64,000 nt of DNA from Sphingobacterium chungjuense (GTDB lineage Bacteria > Bacteroidota > Bacteroidia > Sphingobacteriales > Sphingobacteriaceae): contig NZ_WLYS01000003.1 in NCBI RefSeq assembly GCF_011316935.1, forward strand, positions 372,001 to 436,000, written 5' to 3'. Numbering within the stretch: position 1 is the stretch's first letter; each line of letters opens with the position of its first letter. Below are positions 26,018 to 33,983 of the stretch, piece by piece. The translations under genes were made by a program, and so were the position numbers. The notes below the pieces were generated by a model. It was not told the origin of the DNA. It searched no databases and worked only from the letters and a program-made list of their open reading frames with translations.

Positions 26018-27143
26018 GAGTACCTTGTTTTAATATGTTCTCTGATAAGCGGAACCGATCATCGACTTTCGTTTTGCTATTCGTAGATCTTGTAACCGCA
26101 TCATAGTATATTTCATTACTTATTAAATGGCTATAGTTTTCATGAAGAATTGCTTTATTTTTTTCGATGAAATCATCCGACATTTTGGATACAGTGTGAC
26201 AGATCGTTTCAAAAATAGCCATATTGATAGTCCCACGAGTTTTTTCCGTTCGAATTCTAAAATTGTTGTCTCCCCATATGTTATGTGTCCACTCCATTAC
26301 TCTTTTAAATTCAGTCCTCACATCATTTAATTTTTCGTCATCCCACATATTAATTTCTTTCATCCCATTTTCAATAAATGCACTTAAATTACCATCATAG
26401 GTTTTCTTGAAATCGAAGTAATTGAAAGCTATAAATCGCAAAATTAATTCCCTATCTTTCATTCTAATTGGACTTACACCATTAAAAATTGCTTTTTTGA
26501 AGTAATCTTGTTCTGAAAGTTCTTTTAACAATTTCGTCGATTTGCCTATATAGATGCAATTCCGAACTTCTTGTCTATTTAATTGAGTTCCTCCTGTATT
26601 AATTCTATTAAATAGATCGTAAACAACTTCCATCGGAGTAGATGGTTTTAGCACAAAAATATTTAACTTTTTATCCTCGAATTTTGTACGTAAAATTTCA
26701 GGTAGCGTCTCGAAGGTACAATTATTATACTGTGGAATAGCATCTAACTCAGTCAACTGAAATTCATTCTTGTAAAAAGATTCCAAGGTTGAAGTTCTTT
26801 GAAGTCCATCAATAATCATATACTTTGATTCTGCTGTATTTCCTTTTTTTTCAACTATTTCGTTCAAGTAAATAAAAGGAATAGGGAAATTAAGCAATAT
26901 AGATTCAATGAATTTTGATTTTGATTTATCTTTCCACACCAAGTTTCTCTGAAAATCTGGTTGTGTTATGATCTTACCCTTACCTTTTTGACGCAAATAT
27001 TCATATACTGAAAATTGTTCCGCACTCATATCTAAATCATTTAGCGTAGGTTCGTATGGATAGAGACTAGATCGAGAGCCCTCAGAAACATCGTCGCCAT
27101 CTAATAAAATTACTCTATCATTTATTTCTTCGTTATCAGCCAT
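26010..27143 (-). CDS. DUF262 (ParB/Srx-fold) protein
   Basis: 377 residues. The DUF262 core shows IITQPDFQRNLVW (58-70), SKFIESILLNFPIPFIYL, IIDGLQRTSTLESF (110-123) and FNRINTGGTQLNRQEVRNCIY. DUF262 is the NTPase/ParB-like domain of GmrS-type modification-dependent restriction enzymes. The C-terminal GmrD/DUF1524 HNH nuclease is absent: the end is helical without an HxxP motif. First gene of the three-gene cassette. Confidence 0.88.
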   Translation of the reverse strand: MADNEEINDRVILLDGDDVSEGSRSSLYPYEPTLNDLDMSAEQFSVYEYLRQKGKGKIITQPDFQRNLVWKDKSKSKFIESILLNFPIPFIYLNEIVEKKGNTAESKYMIIDGLQRTSTLESFYKNEFQLTELDAIPQYNNCTFETLPEILRTKFEDKKLNIFVLKPSTPMEVVYDLFNRINTGGTQLNRQEVRNCIYIGKSTKLLKELSEQDYFKKAIFNGVSPIRMKDRELILRFIAFNYFDFKKTYDGNLSAFIENGMKEINMWDDEKLNDVRTEFKRVMEWTHNIWGDNNFRIRTEKTRGTINMAIFETICHTVSKMSDDFIEKNKAILHENYSHLISNEIYYDAVTRSTNSKTKVDDRFRLSENILKQGTHA

Positions 27144-27725
27144 AAATAATGTATGTTACAAATTTGTCGTCGTAAATTTAATAAGAAAATAAGGATATAT
27201 GCTAAGTTCCAATCTAAACTGTAATTATACGAGAGGTGCTTTGACAGTATCAAAACTGGGTAATTTCAATAAATATAAATTTACTGATCTCTAAAGCTGA
27301 GAAACAATGAAAGTTAACAAACTCGATCCCCGCAAAGCATTGTATCCTGCATATAAAAATTAAAGCTTTTACGTAAGGATTTAGAGTCCATCTTAAAAAT
27401 TAGAGGATTGCATATAAACTATAAAATCAATTGATGAACGCAATAAGAGTGATGAACAGTTACCCACCCTATAAAGCAATTTCTGGGAGGTTGTCCCCCA
27501 TCACCATGCTCTATATATCTTTGTCTTTTCTGCTTGAACAAATCTGTATGAAGACTTACCAGAGCCTTCCCCGAATTATATTATGGTTTACCATAAAACA
27601 AGGAGAAAGGAATACCTATTTTTGCTATAGTAAGTTCAATACGCGAACCTATCAAAAGGAAATAAATAAAATAATCACCTAATATTTTGGTAATTACAAA
27701 AATCAAAACTAATTTTGAGAAATAA
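27144..27725. other. intergenic between two divergent defence modules
   Basis: 580 bp, AT-rich. An ACAAATTTGT palindrome lies near the DUF262 start. ACCTAATATTTTGGTAAT at 27678-27696 resembles the operator that follows. An 83-codon frame at 27431-27682 has no family resemblance and is not called. Confidence 0.4.
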
Positions 27726-27746
27726 TATTACCTAAAAAAGGTAATA
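27726..27746. promoter_or_regulatory. candidate operator of the toxin-antitoxin operon
   Basis: Perfect 8-bp arms TATTACCT and AGGTAATA with a 5-bp A spacer, 10 bp before the toxin start. Suited to a dimeric XRE antitoxin that represses its own operon. Confidence 0.55.
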
Positions 27747-27756
27747 AAATAAAAAA

Positions 27757-28086
27757 ATGAAGATCACGTATTCTAATAAAATCAAAAAGAAATTCGGATC
27801 CCCTGCAAATCTACAGCGCGCCTTCGGGTCAATGGCGAAAAAGGTGCAGCAACGCATCGACGATATAGAGGCTTCCCCCAATCTCAAGGTGCTTCAACAG
27901 ATTCCTGCTGCAAATTGTCATCCGCTAAGTGGTAACAGGAAATACGAATGGGCAGTTGATATATCTGGAAACCATCGTCTAATCTTTGAATTGGAACACG
28001 ATCCAATTCCAAAGATTGAAAATGGCGAAATTGATAGCATTAATGTGACAGATATTCGAATTATTGAGACGACAGATTATCATTAA
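27757..28086 (+). CDS. HigB/RelE-superfamily toxin
   Basis: 109 residues: KFGSPANLQRAFGSMAKKVQQRIDDIEASPNLKVLQQIPAANCHPLSGNRKYEWAVDISGNHRLIFELEHD. The final strand NHRLIFE and the preceding GNRKYEWAVDI are the RelE/HigB RNase fold. Such toxins cut mRNA, usually on the ribosome. The order toxin-then-antitoxin, 21 bp apart, is that of higBA. It belongs to the killer-protein subgroup. Confidence 0.85.
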   Translation: MKITYSNKIKKKFGSPANLQRAFGSMAKKVQQRIDDIEASPNLKVLQQIPAANCHPLSGNRKYEWAVDISGNHRLIFELEHDPIPKIENGEIDSINVTDIRIIETTDYH

Positions 28087-28107
28087 TTCCACATTTAAGA
28101 GAGTAAA

Positions 28108-29205
28108 ATGAAGAAGGACTTGCATATTGAAAAAGAATTATTAACTAAACCTGGAGATACCATCCTAGAGACCTTGGAGTTTTTAAAAATGTCCCAGGTC
28201 GAACTTTCTGAAAGACTCGGAAAGACACCAGGTAAAGTTAATGATATTATCTCCGGTAAGGTACCAATTACTGTGAATACGGCGCTACAGCTGGAAAAAG
28301 TACTAGGGATAGAGACACAGTTTTGGTTAAACAGAGAATCGAACTATCGGGAAAAGTTAGCTCGCTTGGAACAGCAGGAACAACTTGACGAATCAATTGA
28401 CTGGCTTAGAGAGCAACCTGTCAAAGAATTGTTTGAACAAGGTTATATAAGTACAAAGAAAGTACGTGCAGATCTTGCACAAGAATTACTACAATTTTAT
28501 GGAGTAGCTTCACCCGTGCAATGGAAAAACTTATATGTAAACAGTTACGTTCATACAAATTTTCGTAAAAGCGAAAAACAAAGCGAAAAATTGAGTTGCA
28601 TGGCGGCTTGGCTTCGTATTGGCGAATTAAAGCTAAGACAAAAACAGTACAATTCCTACAGCAAAGAGGAATTTAAATCTGCCCTACATCAGATAAAAAA
28701 ACTTGTCCAACGTCAACCAGAAGATTATGCAGAGAAACTTGCATCAATCTGTGCCCGTGCTGGAGTTGCATTGATATATTCCAAGAGCATGAAAAAGGCG
28801 CCAATCAGCGGAGCTACCCGGTGGGTTGCTAATATCCCTTTGATACAGATTACGGACAGATACAAGACTAATGACAGTTTTTGGTTCACATTTTATCATG
28901 AAGCAGGGCATATATTACTTCATGGCAAGAAGGATACATTTATCGAGGAATTTGAAGAAGTTGAAATTGATAACGAAAAAGAAGCTGAAGCCAATTCCTT
29001 TGCTAGGGACTGGCTTCTTCCTGATAGCTTTTTAGATCAATTATCGAAGCCGATTACTGAAGGACAGATTCGTCGAATAGCAAATGATTATAATGTTCAC
29101 CCTGCGATTGTAGTCGGCAGACTTCAACATCTTAAAATCGTACCGCATCACTTTGGTACTAATTTAAAAGTCAAGATTAACCTAACACATTTTATAAATT
29201 TATAA
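28108..29205 (+). CDS. HigA-like antitoxin fused to ImmA/IrrE metallopeptidase
   Basis: 365 residues. An N-terminal XRE domain (about 15-78, HigA-like: PGDTILETLEFLKMSQVELSERLGKTPGKVNDIISGKVPITVNTALQLEKVLGI) is followed by a linker and an IrrE-type Zn peptidase domain with HEAGH at 264-268 and a downstream EKEAEANSFARDWLLP Glu. It binds and blocks the toxin and the operator; the peptidase may free the toxin or cleave another regulator, as ImmA does with ImmR. Only 7 bp separate it from the next gene. Confidence 0.88.
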   Translation: MKKDLHIEKELLTKPGDTILETLEFLKMSQVELSERLGKTPGKVNDIISGKVPITVNTALQLEKVLGIETQFWLNRESNYREKLARLEQQEQLDESIDWLREQPVKELFEQGYISTKKVRADLAQELLQFYGVASPVQWKNLYVNSYVHTNFRKSEKQSEKLSCMAAWLRIGELKLRQKQYNSYSKEEFKSALHQIKKLVQRQPEDYAEKLASICARAGVALIYSKSMKKAPISGATRWVANIPLIQITDRYKTNDSFWFTFYHEAGHILLHGKKDTFIEEFEEVEIDNEKEAEANSFARDWLLPDSFLDQLSKPITEGQIRRIANDYNVHPAIVVGRLQHLKIVPHHFGTNLKVKINLTHFINL

Positions 29206-29212
29206 TTATTGT

Positions 29213-30322
29213 ATGATGTTTTCACCTACTTACGTCCCTATTTTTAGACTTAGACAAGAAGAAAAAAAAGTACTCGTGTCTTTTAATTTTCAAAATGAAA
29301 TATATCCTTATATAGAAATTTTTAAACACAGAGAAAGAAAACTAACAATCTCCAAAAGGAATCGTTCTAAAATGGAGAAAACCTTCGATCAGGAATATCT
29401 TCCAACTCTAGAGCGCATTAAGAGCGAAAAAATATTTTTAGACCTACCTGTTCATCTAAAATCGAGTAGAAAAATGACCCCGGAAGTCTTAAATTTCCTA
29501 AGGGGAGTCATAGAGAAACGGGAAGAACGAACAAAGTATATTATACTCCTACAGAAGTTGAGTGATAAAATTATTCCAGTTATCAGCACCTACAGTCAGC
29601 TAACTGCTGAACAAAATTCAATTATATCCCAGTCGAATGATCTAAGATCGATTTACAAGACGTTAAGTTTTAGAACTTCATCGACAACATTTTATAATGA
29701 TATGGAGCAAATTAAAAAAGTTATTGAACCCCAAGACTATCTTTTCGTCGATCTTGAAGAATATTGCCTTTCTAACGAAGACGATTTGTATTCCATCGAA
29801 TTCATGTTAAACGAGATAGAGAATTTCAAGCAATGCCACGTTGTATACATTAATAGCCCTATAGCCCGAAGCACCACAAACTCAGGTCTAGATCATGGAA
29901 AAAGATTAGCTCATGCCGACAATTCGCTTATGGATATTGTATGGGGGTACGGCGGAAAAAGCTTTAGTGATTACGTAGGTATAAAAAAGGACGTTGTGGA
30001 ATCAGGGGGAGCTATAAGTCCCGGTTATATCATGTATGATGCGGTAGAGAACAGTTTTTACGGATTTAAAGGGCGATATAAAAAAATAGAGGATTTCGAA
30101 GATATCATTGTACCGGCGGTAATGAACTCCATTCCTGTCGAAAGGATGAGAAATACTGATGCGGAATATTTGAGTCGAGATAATGTCGGCTGGCGAATGT
30201 TAGAAGATATTGTATCAGGCGTAGAGAAACCTAAAAGTCAATCTAAGTTTAAGCGTATATCCATGGAACACTACCTTTACTGCATCCGAAAAAAGATTCA
30301 AGATGGATACTTCTTGCTTTAG
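29213..30322 (+). CDS. beta/sce7725-family protein
   Basis: 369 residues. The start TYVPIFRLRQEEKKVLVSFNFQNEIYPYIEIF and the later GKSFSDYVGIKKDVVESGGAISPGYIMYDAVENSFYGFKG match, from memory, the pattern of T4 'beta' and sce7725 family proteins (FSDY...G...P). These are sporadic, of unknown function, and commonly neighbour sce7726 genes, as here. It follows the antitoxin by 7 bp on the same strand, so it is probably part of the toxin-antitoxin transcript. Its stop overlaps that of the convergent next gene by 4 bp. Confidence 0.75.
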   Translation: MMFSPTYVPIFRLRQEEKKVLVSFNFQNEIYPYIEIFKHRERKLTISKRNRSKMEKTFDQEYLPTLERIKSEKIFLDLPVHLKSSRKMTPEVLNFLRGVIEKREERTKYIILLQKLSDKIIPVISTYSQLTAEQNSIISQSNDLRSIYKTLSFRTSSTTFYNDMEQIKKVIEPQDYLFVDLEEYCLSNEDDLYSIEFMLNEIENFKQCHVVYINSPIARSTTNSGLDHGKRLAHADNSLMDIVWGYGGKSFSDYVGIKKDVVESGGAISPGYIMYDAVENSFYGFKGRYKKIEDFEDIIVPAVMNSIPVERMRNTDAEYLSRDNVGWRMLEDIVSGVEKPKSQSKFKRISMEHYLYCIRKKIQDGYFLL

Positions 30323-31089
30323 CTATAAATAATTTCCGGACAAACATTTTTAGTAAAAAAAAATTGGATATCGATAGGGAATATACTATTTGCATGCTGC
30401 TTGATAAACCCCCAACGCTTGGCATACCTAATCTTTAGCAAATTTTTAAATATCATATTTATTTGCGAAGCGTCAAATGCTTCTAAAATTGTATCTGGTA
30501 CATTCATATTGAATCCCTTCAAAAGTTCTTTCTTTGAAAGTAAACTTATTTGGGTTCGAGCGTCGAAACCTCTATTGAAAATAGGCTTCCTAATAACTTG
30601 ATGACTATCCTTTGTTACAGCAATCACTCCGAAATTTTTCGGAATAATTTCTAGACATTTTGCCAAATGTTTTTCGTGAACAACAATATTGTTTAGCTCG
30701 AAAGCACTGAGATAGTCGGAAGACTGCTTTGCCAGTTTATATAGATTATCTAAGCTCGATTTTATCTCGTAGCTGGTCGTGTGACCGTTCACAGTCAGAA
30801 AATCTACACGACTATTTCGTACTTTCATTTCGTAGGCAGCAACTAAATCCTTTTTTTTAAATTCTTGAAAAAGACGATACTTCAAAACCTGTTCGCCCTC
30901 ATAACTTTCCAACAAGAGCCTGTTAATTTCTTTATGCAGACCACGCTTGGATAACTTCTTAATCTTTTTCTCTGAGATAACCGACGACAGCAACGTGCGC
31001 AATTGTGGTACATAGTCAAGTGTGTTATACGTCTTGGCTATATCTCTAATCATTTTTAATTCGATTATCTTTCTTTCAGAAGTACGCAT
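30319..31089 (-). CDS. sce7726-family protein, candidate PD-(D/E)xK nuclease
   Basis: 256 residues. VRNSRVDFLTVNGHTTSYEIKSSLDNLYKLAKQSSDYLSAF contains Asp96 and Glu108-x-Lys110, the D...ExK core of a PD-(D/E)xK nuclease, with Glu88 a possible earlier ligand. The sce7726 family is sporadic and usually sits beside sce7725 genes. It is encoded on the opposite strand with overlapping stop codons (30319-30322), so the two transcripts are antisense to each other at their ends. Confidence 0.75.
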   Translation of the reverse strand: MRTSERKIIELKMIRDIAKTYNTLDYVPQLRTLLSSVISEKKIKKLSKRGLHKEINRLLLESYEGEQVLKYRLFQEFKKKDLVAAYEMKVRNSRVDFLTVNGHTTSYEIKSSLDNLYKLAKQSSDYLSAFELNNIVVHEKHLAKCLEIIPKNFGVIAVTKDSHQVIRKPIFNRGFDARTQISLLSKKELLKGFNMNVPDTILEAFDASQINMIFKNLLKIRYAKRWGFIKQHANSIFPIDIQFFFTKNVCPEIIYS

Positions 31090-31279
31090 TAAATGAAAAA
31101 TTTAAAAAATAAAAAAAGAAGCTGCTTGGGCTACCTCATTAATGAGCGACGGATCGCTATTAGCGATAGATTTTTTATTACAAAAAGTATTAAACGCAAA
31201 TATAATAAAAAGGCCTCACCATTGAAGTTTGAAAGGTCAAAAAACATCAATCCGTATTCTAGTGCAAGACGCAGTTGAA

Positions 31280-31590
31280 ACTTGGTATTAAACCGGTACC
31301 CTTACCTGTTTTTTTTCCTTAAAAATGCTAAAATGCAGACCTTTCTGGGATTTTATCGTTAGTTTTAATATGATGTTATATATAATATTTTATAGCGTTT
31401 TAGTGTAGCATATCCAAGGTATCTTCTACGAACATTGTAGTACTTTCTCTGTAATCCTGATCTTTTTCGATTCTTACCTCTTTTCTATATCGCCTATTAC
31501 TTGGCCGTAATCATTTAAGAAACTCTTCAAAACTTCAGCCTTCACTTTAATAATCTGTAATATAAAATAATTTCGTAGATTTAAGATATA
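31280..31590. other. AT-rich island end, no gene seen
   Basis: I see no credible frame in this stretch. A 61-codon lysine-rich frame at 31093-31278 is likewise not convincing. The attachment-related repeats begin at 31591. Confidence 0.4.
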
Positions 31591-31630
31591 GCATTTGCAG
31601 CTAAAATTAAGGTGAGCTTTTCGGTGAGTC
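31591..31630. repeat. right-end repeat with arm-type sites
   Basis: GCATTTGCAGCTAAAA (31591-31606) is identical to 36884-36899. GGTGAGCTTTTCGGTGAGTC (31611-31630) resembles the arm repeats at 3081-3103 and those at 36905-36925. Confidence 0.5.
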
Positions 31631-31701
31631 GCTTTTTAAAATATGGCTTTAATCATTATTAGACATCGATTTTATACTCAAAATATGATCCCAGCGGGAT
31701 C

Positions 31702-31738
31702 ACAAAGAAAGCAACTCTTTTAGAGTTGCTTTCTTTGT
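31702..31738. terminator. strong hairpin terminator in the att region
   Basis: Perfect 16-bp arms ACAAAGAAAGCAACTC / GAGTTGCTTTCTTTGT, 5-nt loop, next to the palindromic tRNA-end copy GATCCCAGCGGGATC (31687-31701). It looks like a former tRNA terminator carried along with the att site. Confidence 0.65.
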
Positions 31739-31829
31739 TTCCGCCCGATTCGAACAGAAACGTGGGGATGGGTTCGAACATATTCTTTGCGGCCTCGCGT
31801 ATGGGGCATAGCGACGCAAAATATCCCAG

Positions 31830-31921
31830 CGGGATGAAAACCCAAAGAGTTCGATTCACAGAAGGCACAGGGTAAGCGTTCGGGAACTGTGCGACTGAGC
31901 CACTCCCAGCGGGATCACCAA
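31830..31921 (+). repeat. 92-bp direct repeat, copy A, with right att core
   Basis: Matches 37053-37144 with 3 differences in 92 bp. Its end holds the 19-bp core identical to the tRNA-Lys end (31904-31922). It marks the junction between the two stacked islands. Confidence 0.85.
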
Positions 31922-32013
31922 GGCTATTTTACATTCATTACATTATTTGTACTAGAAGCAATGTAGAGCTCGCGCTTGCACACTCGGTGTTGTTTCACCT
32001 TAACTCATTAGTT

Positions 32014-32121
32014 ATGAAAGCTAATTTTAGCGTGCTCTCCTGTTAAAGAAGCCAAAAAATTGGCAGTGATTGTTTCATCTACCATCGCATAACCTTAAAT
32101 GGTAGGCGCTGGGAAGATCGC
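32014..32121 (+). pseudogene. decayed tyrosine integrase, 5' fragment
   Basis: The sequence TTGTTTCACCTTAACTCA just before the ATG, and the first ~100 bp, parallel the intact integrase start at 3228 (ATGAAxxCTAATTTTAG, then GGxxGCGCTGGGAA), but there is an early stop after about 9 codons and the rest is gone. It lies 92 bp after the second att core, the same place the intact integrase occupies relative to the tRNA. This is the integrase of an older island. Confidence 0.8.
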
Positions 32122-32380
32122 CACCTTTCCTACTTTTTCAAACCAAAGATATATAAGCCAAATTTAATTTTACCATACGCTGTATTATAGATCTATCAGA
32201 GTGGCATTCGTACCAAAAAACTTCAACAAATCTAAAATTGAAAGGATATTGTGAATATCATAAATTACTTAACTCGTGTAAATTTCACTAATAGGTGGTA
32301 ATTATTGCACATCACGCGTTATTATACGGTCAAAATTATTTTCATTATGAGCTTAATTTAGTGTAATATTTACGAATAAA
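32122..32380. other. non-coding remainder after integrase fragment
   Basis: AT-rich, no frame or repeat recognised. It probably marks the deleted body of the older element. Confidence 0.35.
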
Positions 32381-32404
32381 TTTTAAGAAGTATACTTCTT
32401 AAAA
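32381..32404. promoter_or_regulatory. perfect 24-bp palindrome, candidate operator
   Basis: TTTTAAGAAGTA followed by its exact reverse complement, 26 bp before the start of the NVEALA-like gene. It is a likely regulator-binding site for the peptide/propeller/barrel operon. Confidence 0.5.
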
Positions 32405-32429
32405 AATTAACCTCAATTAATCTATAAAA

Positions 32430-32616
32430 ATGAAAAAAACTCGGCATGCTAGCCGTATTGGGTATCCTTTCCCTTACAATTCTTACGCTAGAAAATGAAA
32501 GTAATCAAAATGGAATTTTGGGTATTTCCCCAAGTTTAAATGCACAAAACAATAGGGGTAATATTCTATTCGATGATTATTTCAAAGAAAGCTCTTATTG
32601 TTTTGTGATTAATTAA
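32430..32616 (+). pseudogene. NVEALA-like small secreted peptide, frameshifted
   Basis: From ATG 32430 the frame is wrong after an A7 run (32433-32439). With one A fewer it reads MKKLGMLAVLGILSLTILTL, then ENESNQNGILGISPSLNAQN, then NRGNILFDDYFKESSYCFVIN and a stop at 32614. This has the signal-peptide and short-tail layout of NVEALA-type peptides, which are typically encoded just before six-bladed propeller genes, as here. A start at ATG 32446 would give an in-frame 56-residue version without the basic N-terminus. The break could be decay, slippage or a base-calling error. Confidence 0.55.
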
Positions 32617-32723
32617 AACTTGATAACACGCAAATACTTTATCCTAAATGACCAGTTTCCGAATCATGTGAATAGGCACATTGATGATATCACGGCGAAT
32701 AATATCTATCATATTTATTAGAC

Positions 32724-33983
32724 ATGGATTTTATGAAAACAATTTTAATGAAAATATACCTTTTAACCTTTCTGTTTTTTACAATAGTATCCTATTGTCA
32801 TTGCCAAGTGGGCACAGTCGACTCTTCAGAAGTCAAATCCATTAGGATTGATCCCGGTCAGGCAATTGGGAAAAGTGTATCTGAGGTATTCGATCATGTA
32901 CAGTATATCCCATTGGAGACGACGAAGGAAAGTAGCTTTGGAGAAATAAGCAAGCTAGAATTCTCACAAAACAGGCTGGTGATTTTCGATATAGATACTT
33001 GGGCTATCTATATATTTGACATGTCGGGAAAATTCATCAATAAGATATCAGAAAGCCAAATCAGCAAATTAAATAGCTCAATTCAGCAGAATATCGGAAG
33101 CGCCTTCAATACTTTTACTGTAAGAAAGTACCAAGGAAAAGATGTCATTGACGTCACATCGCGTAATTCTATATTACGGTTTGATATGGATGGACAATAT
33201 CTTAACAAAATTAAGATAGAGCATGTTCATTACGGATTCGTATTAGCGTCGGGAACAAAAATCCTGAATGGTTATATGGATGACGCGAAGAGGTATTATG
33301 AGTTTGCTGTGGTAAGTAATGTTGGTGATACAACGCTATATTTTCCATTTGATATCATGAGTTACGATGTGGACGATTTGTTCTCTGGTAATAGAATGTC
33401 CTTTAGTAAAGACTTCCAAAGTGTTTTATACTCTAATTATTACTCTTATGATATATTTGAGGTCAATAGTACGAAGGTGTTGTATAAATATAAACTAATT
33501 CTACCTGGCGATATATCATTACCTAAAGATTTCTTAACTAACCCAGAATATAACCTTAAGAGATGGCCTTATATGGTGAAAAACAAGGCGATGGTGTACG
33601 GTTTGTCGAATATGCGTTCTATAGGTGATTATCTCTATCTTAAGTTTGACTCTTTCAGCCAACTTAAAGCTAGTCGAAAAAATATCGCCTACAACTTGCG
33701 GACTAATACTCCTATCTCTTTACAGGATCTTACCCCAGATACGCTCTCCTATTATTTACCAATCGAGGATAGTTCATGTGGCAGTAATTTTATGTCCAAA
33801 GGATTTATAAATTTTGACGGTAAGAATCTTTATACGTCGATGTCATTCCTTTGCATGAAGGCTTTTACGCAGCAAAATGTACAAAAAGAAGTCACGTATC
33901 CTAAAGAGCTTAACGACATACTCCGCACTAAACTACACAATCAAAATCCTATTCTAGTGGTATTAACACCGAAAACAAACTGA
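32724..33983 (+). CDS. six-bladed beta-propeller protein (BF3164-like)
   Basis: 419 residues with a signal peptide (KIYLLTFLFFTIVSYCHC; possible lipoprotein). The mature start VKSIRIDPGQAIGKSVSEVFDHVQYIPLETTKES is the typical opening of PF17170-type propellers, followed by repeated strand pairs such as KLEFSQNRLVIFDIDTWAIYIFDMSGKFINKI. Function unknown; located in the periplasm or outer membrane. It starts after the NVEALA-like gene and overlaps the barrel gene by one base (TGATG), so the two are coupled. ATG 32733 is an alternative start. Confidence 0.85.
   Translation: MDFMKTILMKIYLLTFLFFTIVSYCHCQVGTVDSSEVKSIRIDPGQAIGKSVSEVFDHVQYIPLETTKESSFGEISKLEFSQNRLVIFDIDTWAIYIFDMSGKFINKISESQISKLNSSIQQNIGSAFNTFTVRKYQGKDVIDVTSRNSILRFDMDGQYLNKIKIEHVHYGFVLASGTKILNGYMDDAKRYYEFAVVSNVGDTTLYFPFDIMSYDVDDLFSGNRMSFSKDFQSVLYSNYYSYDIFEVNSTKVLYKYKLILPGDISLPKDFLTNPEYNLKRWPYMVKNKAMVYGLSNMRSIGDYLYLKFDSFSQLKASRKNIAYNLRTNTPISLQDLTPDTLSYYLPIEDSSCGSNFMSKGFINFDGKNLYTSMSFLCMKAFTQQNVQKEVTYPKELNDILRTKLHNQNPILVVLTPKTN

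Noticed and set aside
27431..27682. 83-codon frame between the two defence modules
   Set aside because: No family resemblance; it sits in an AT-rich divergent control region.
31093..31278. 61-codon lysine/arginine-rich frame
   Set aside because: Low-complexity composition in AT-rich DNA, no signal or motif.
31659..31868. 69-codon minus-strand frame over the att region
   Set aside because: Covers the hairpin and the 92-bp repeat, which are explained as attachment-site sequence.
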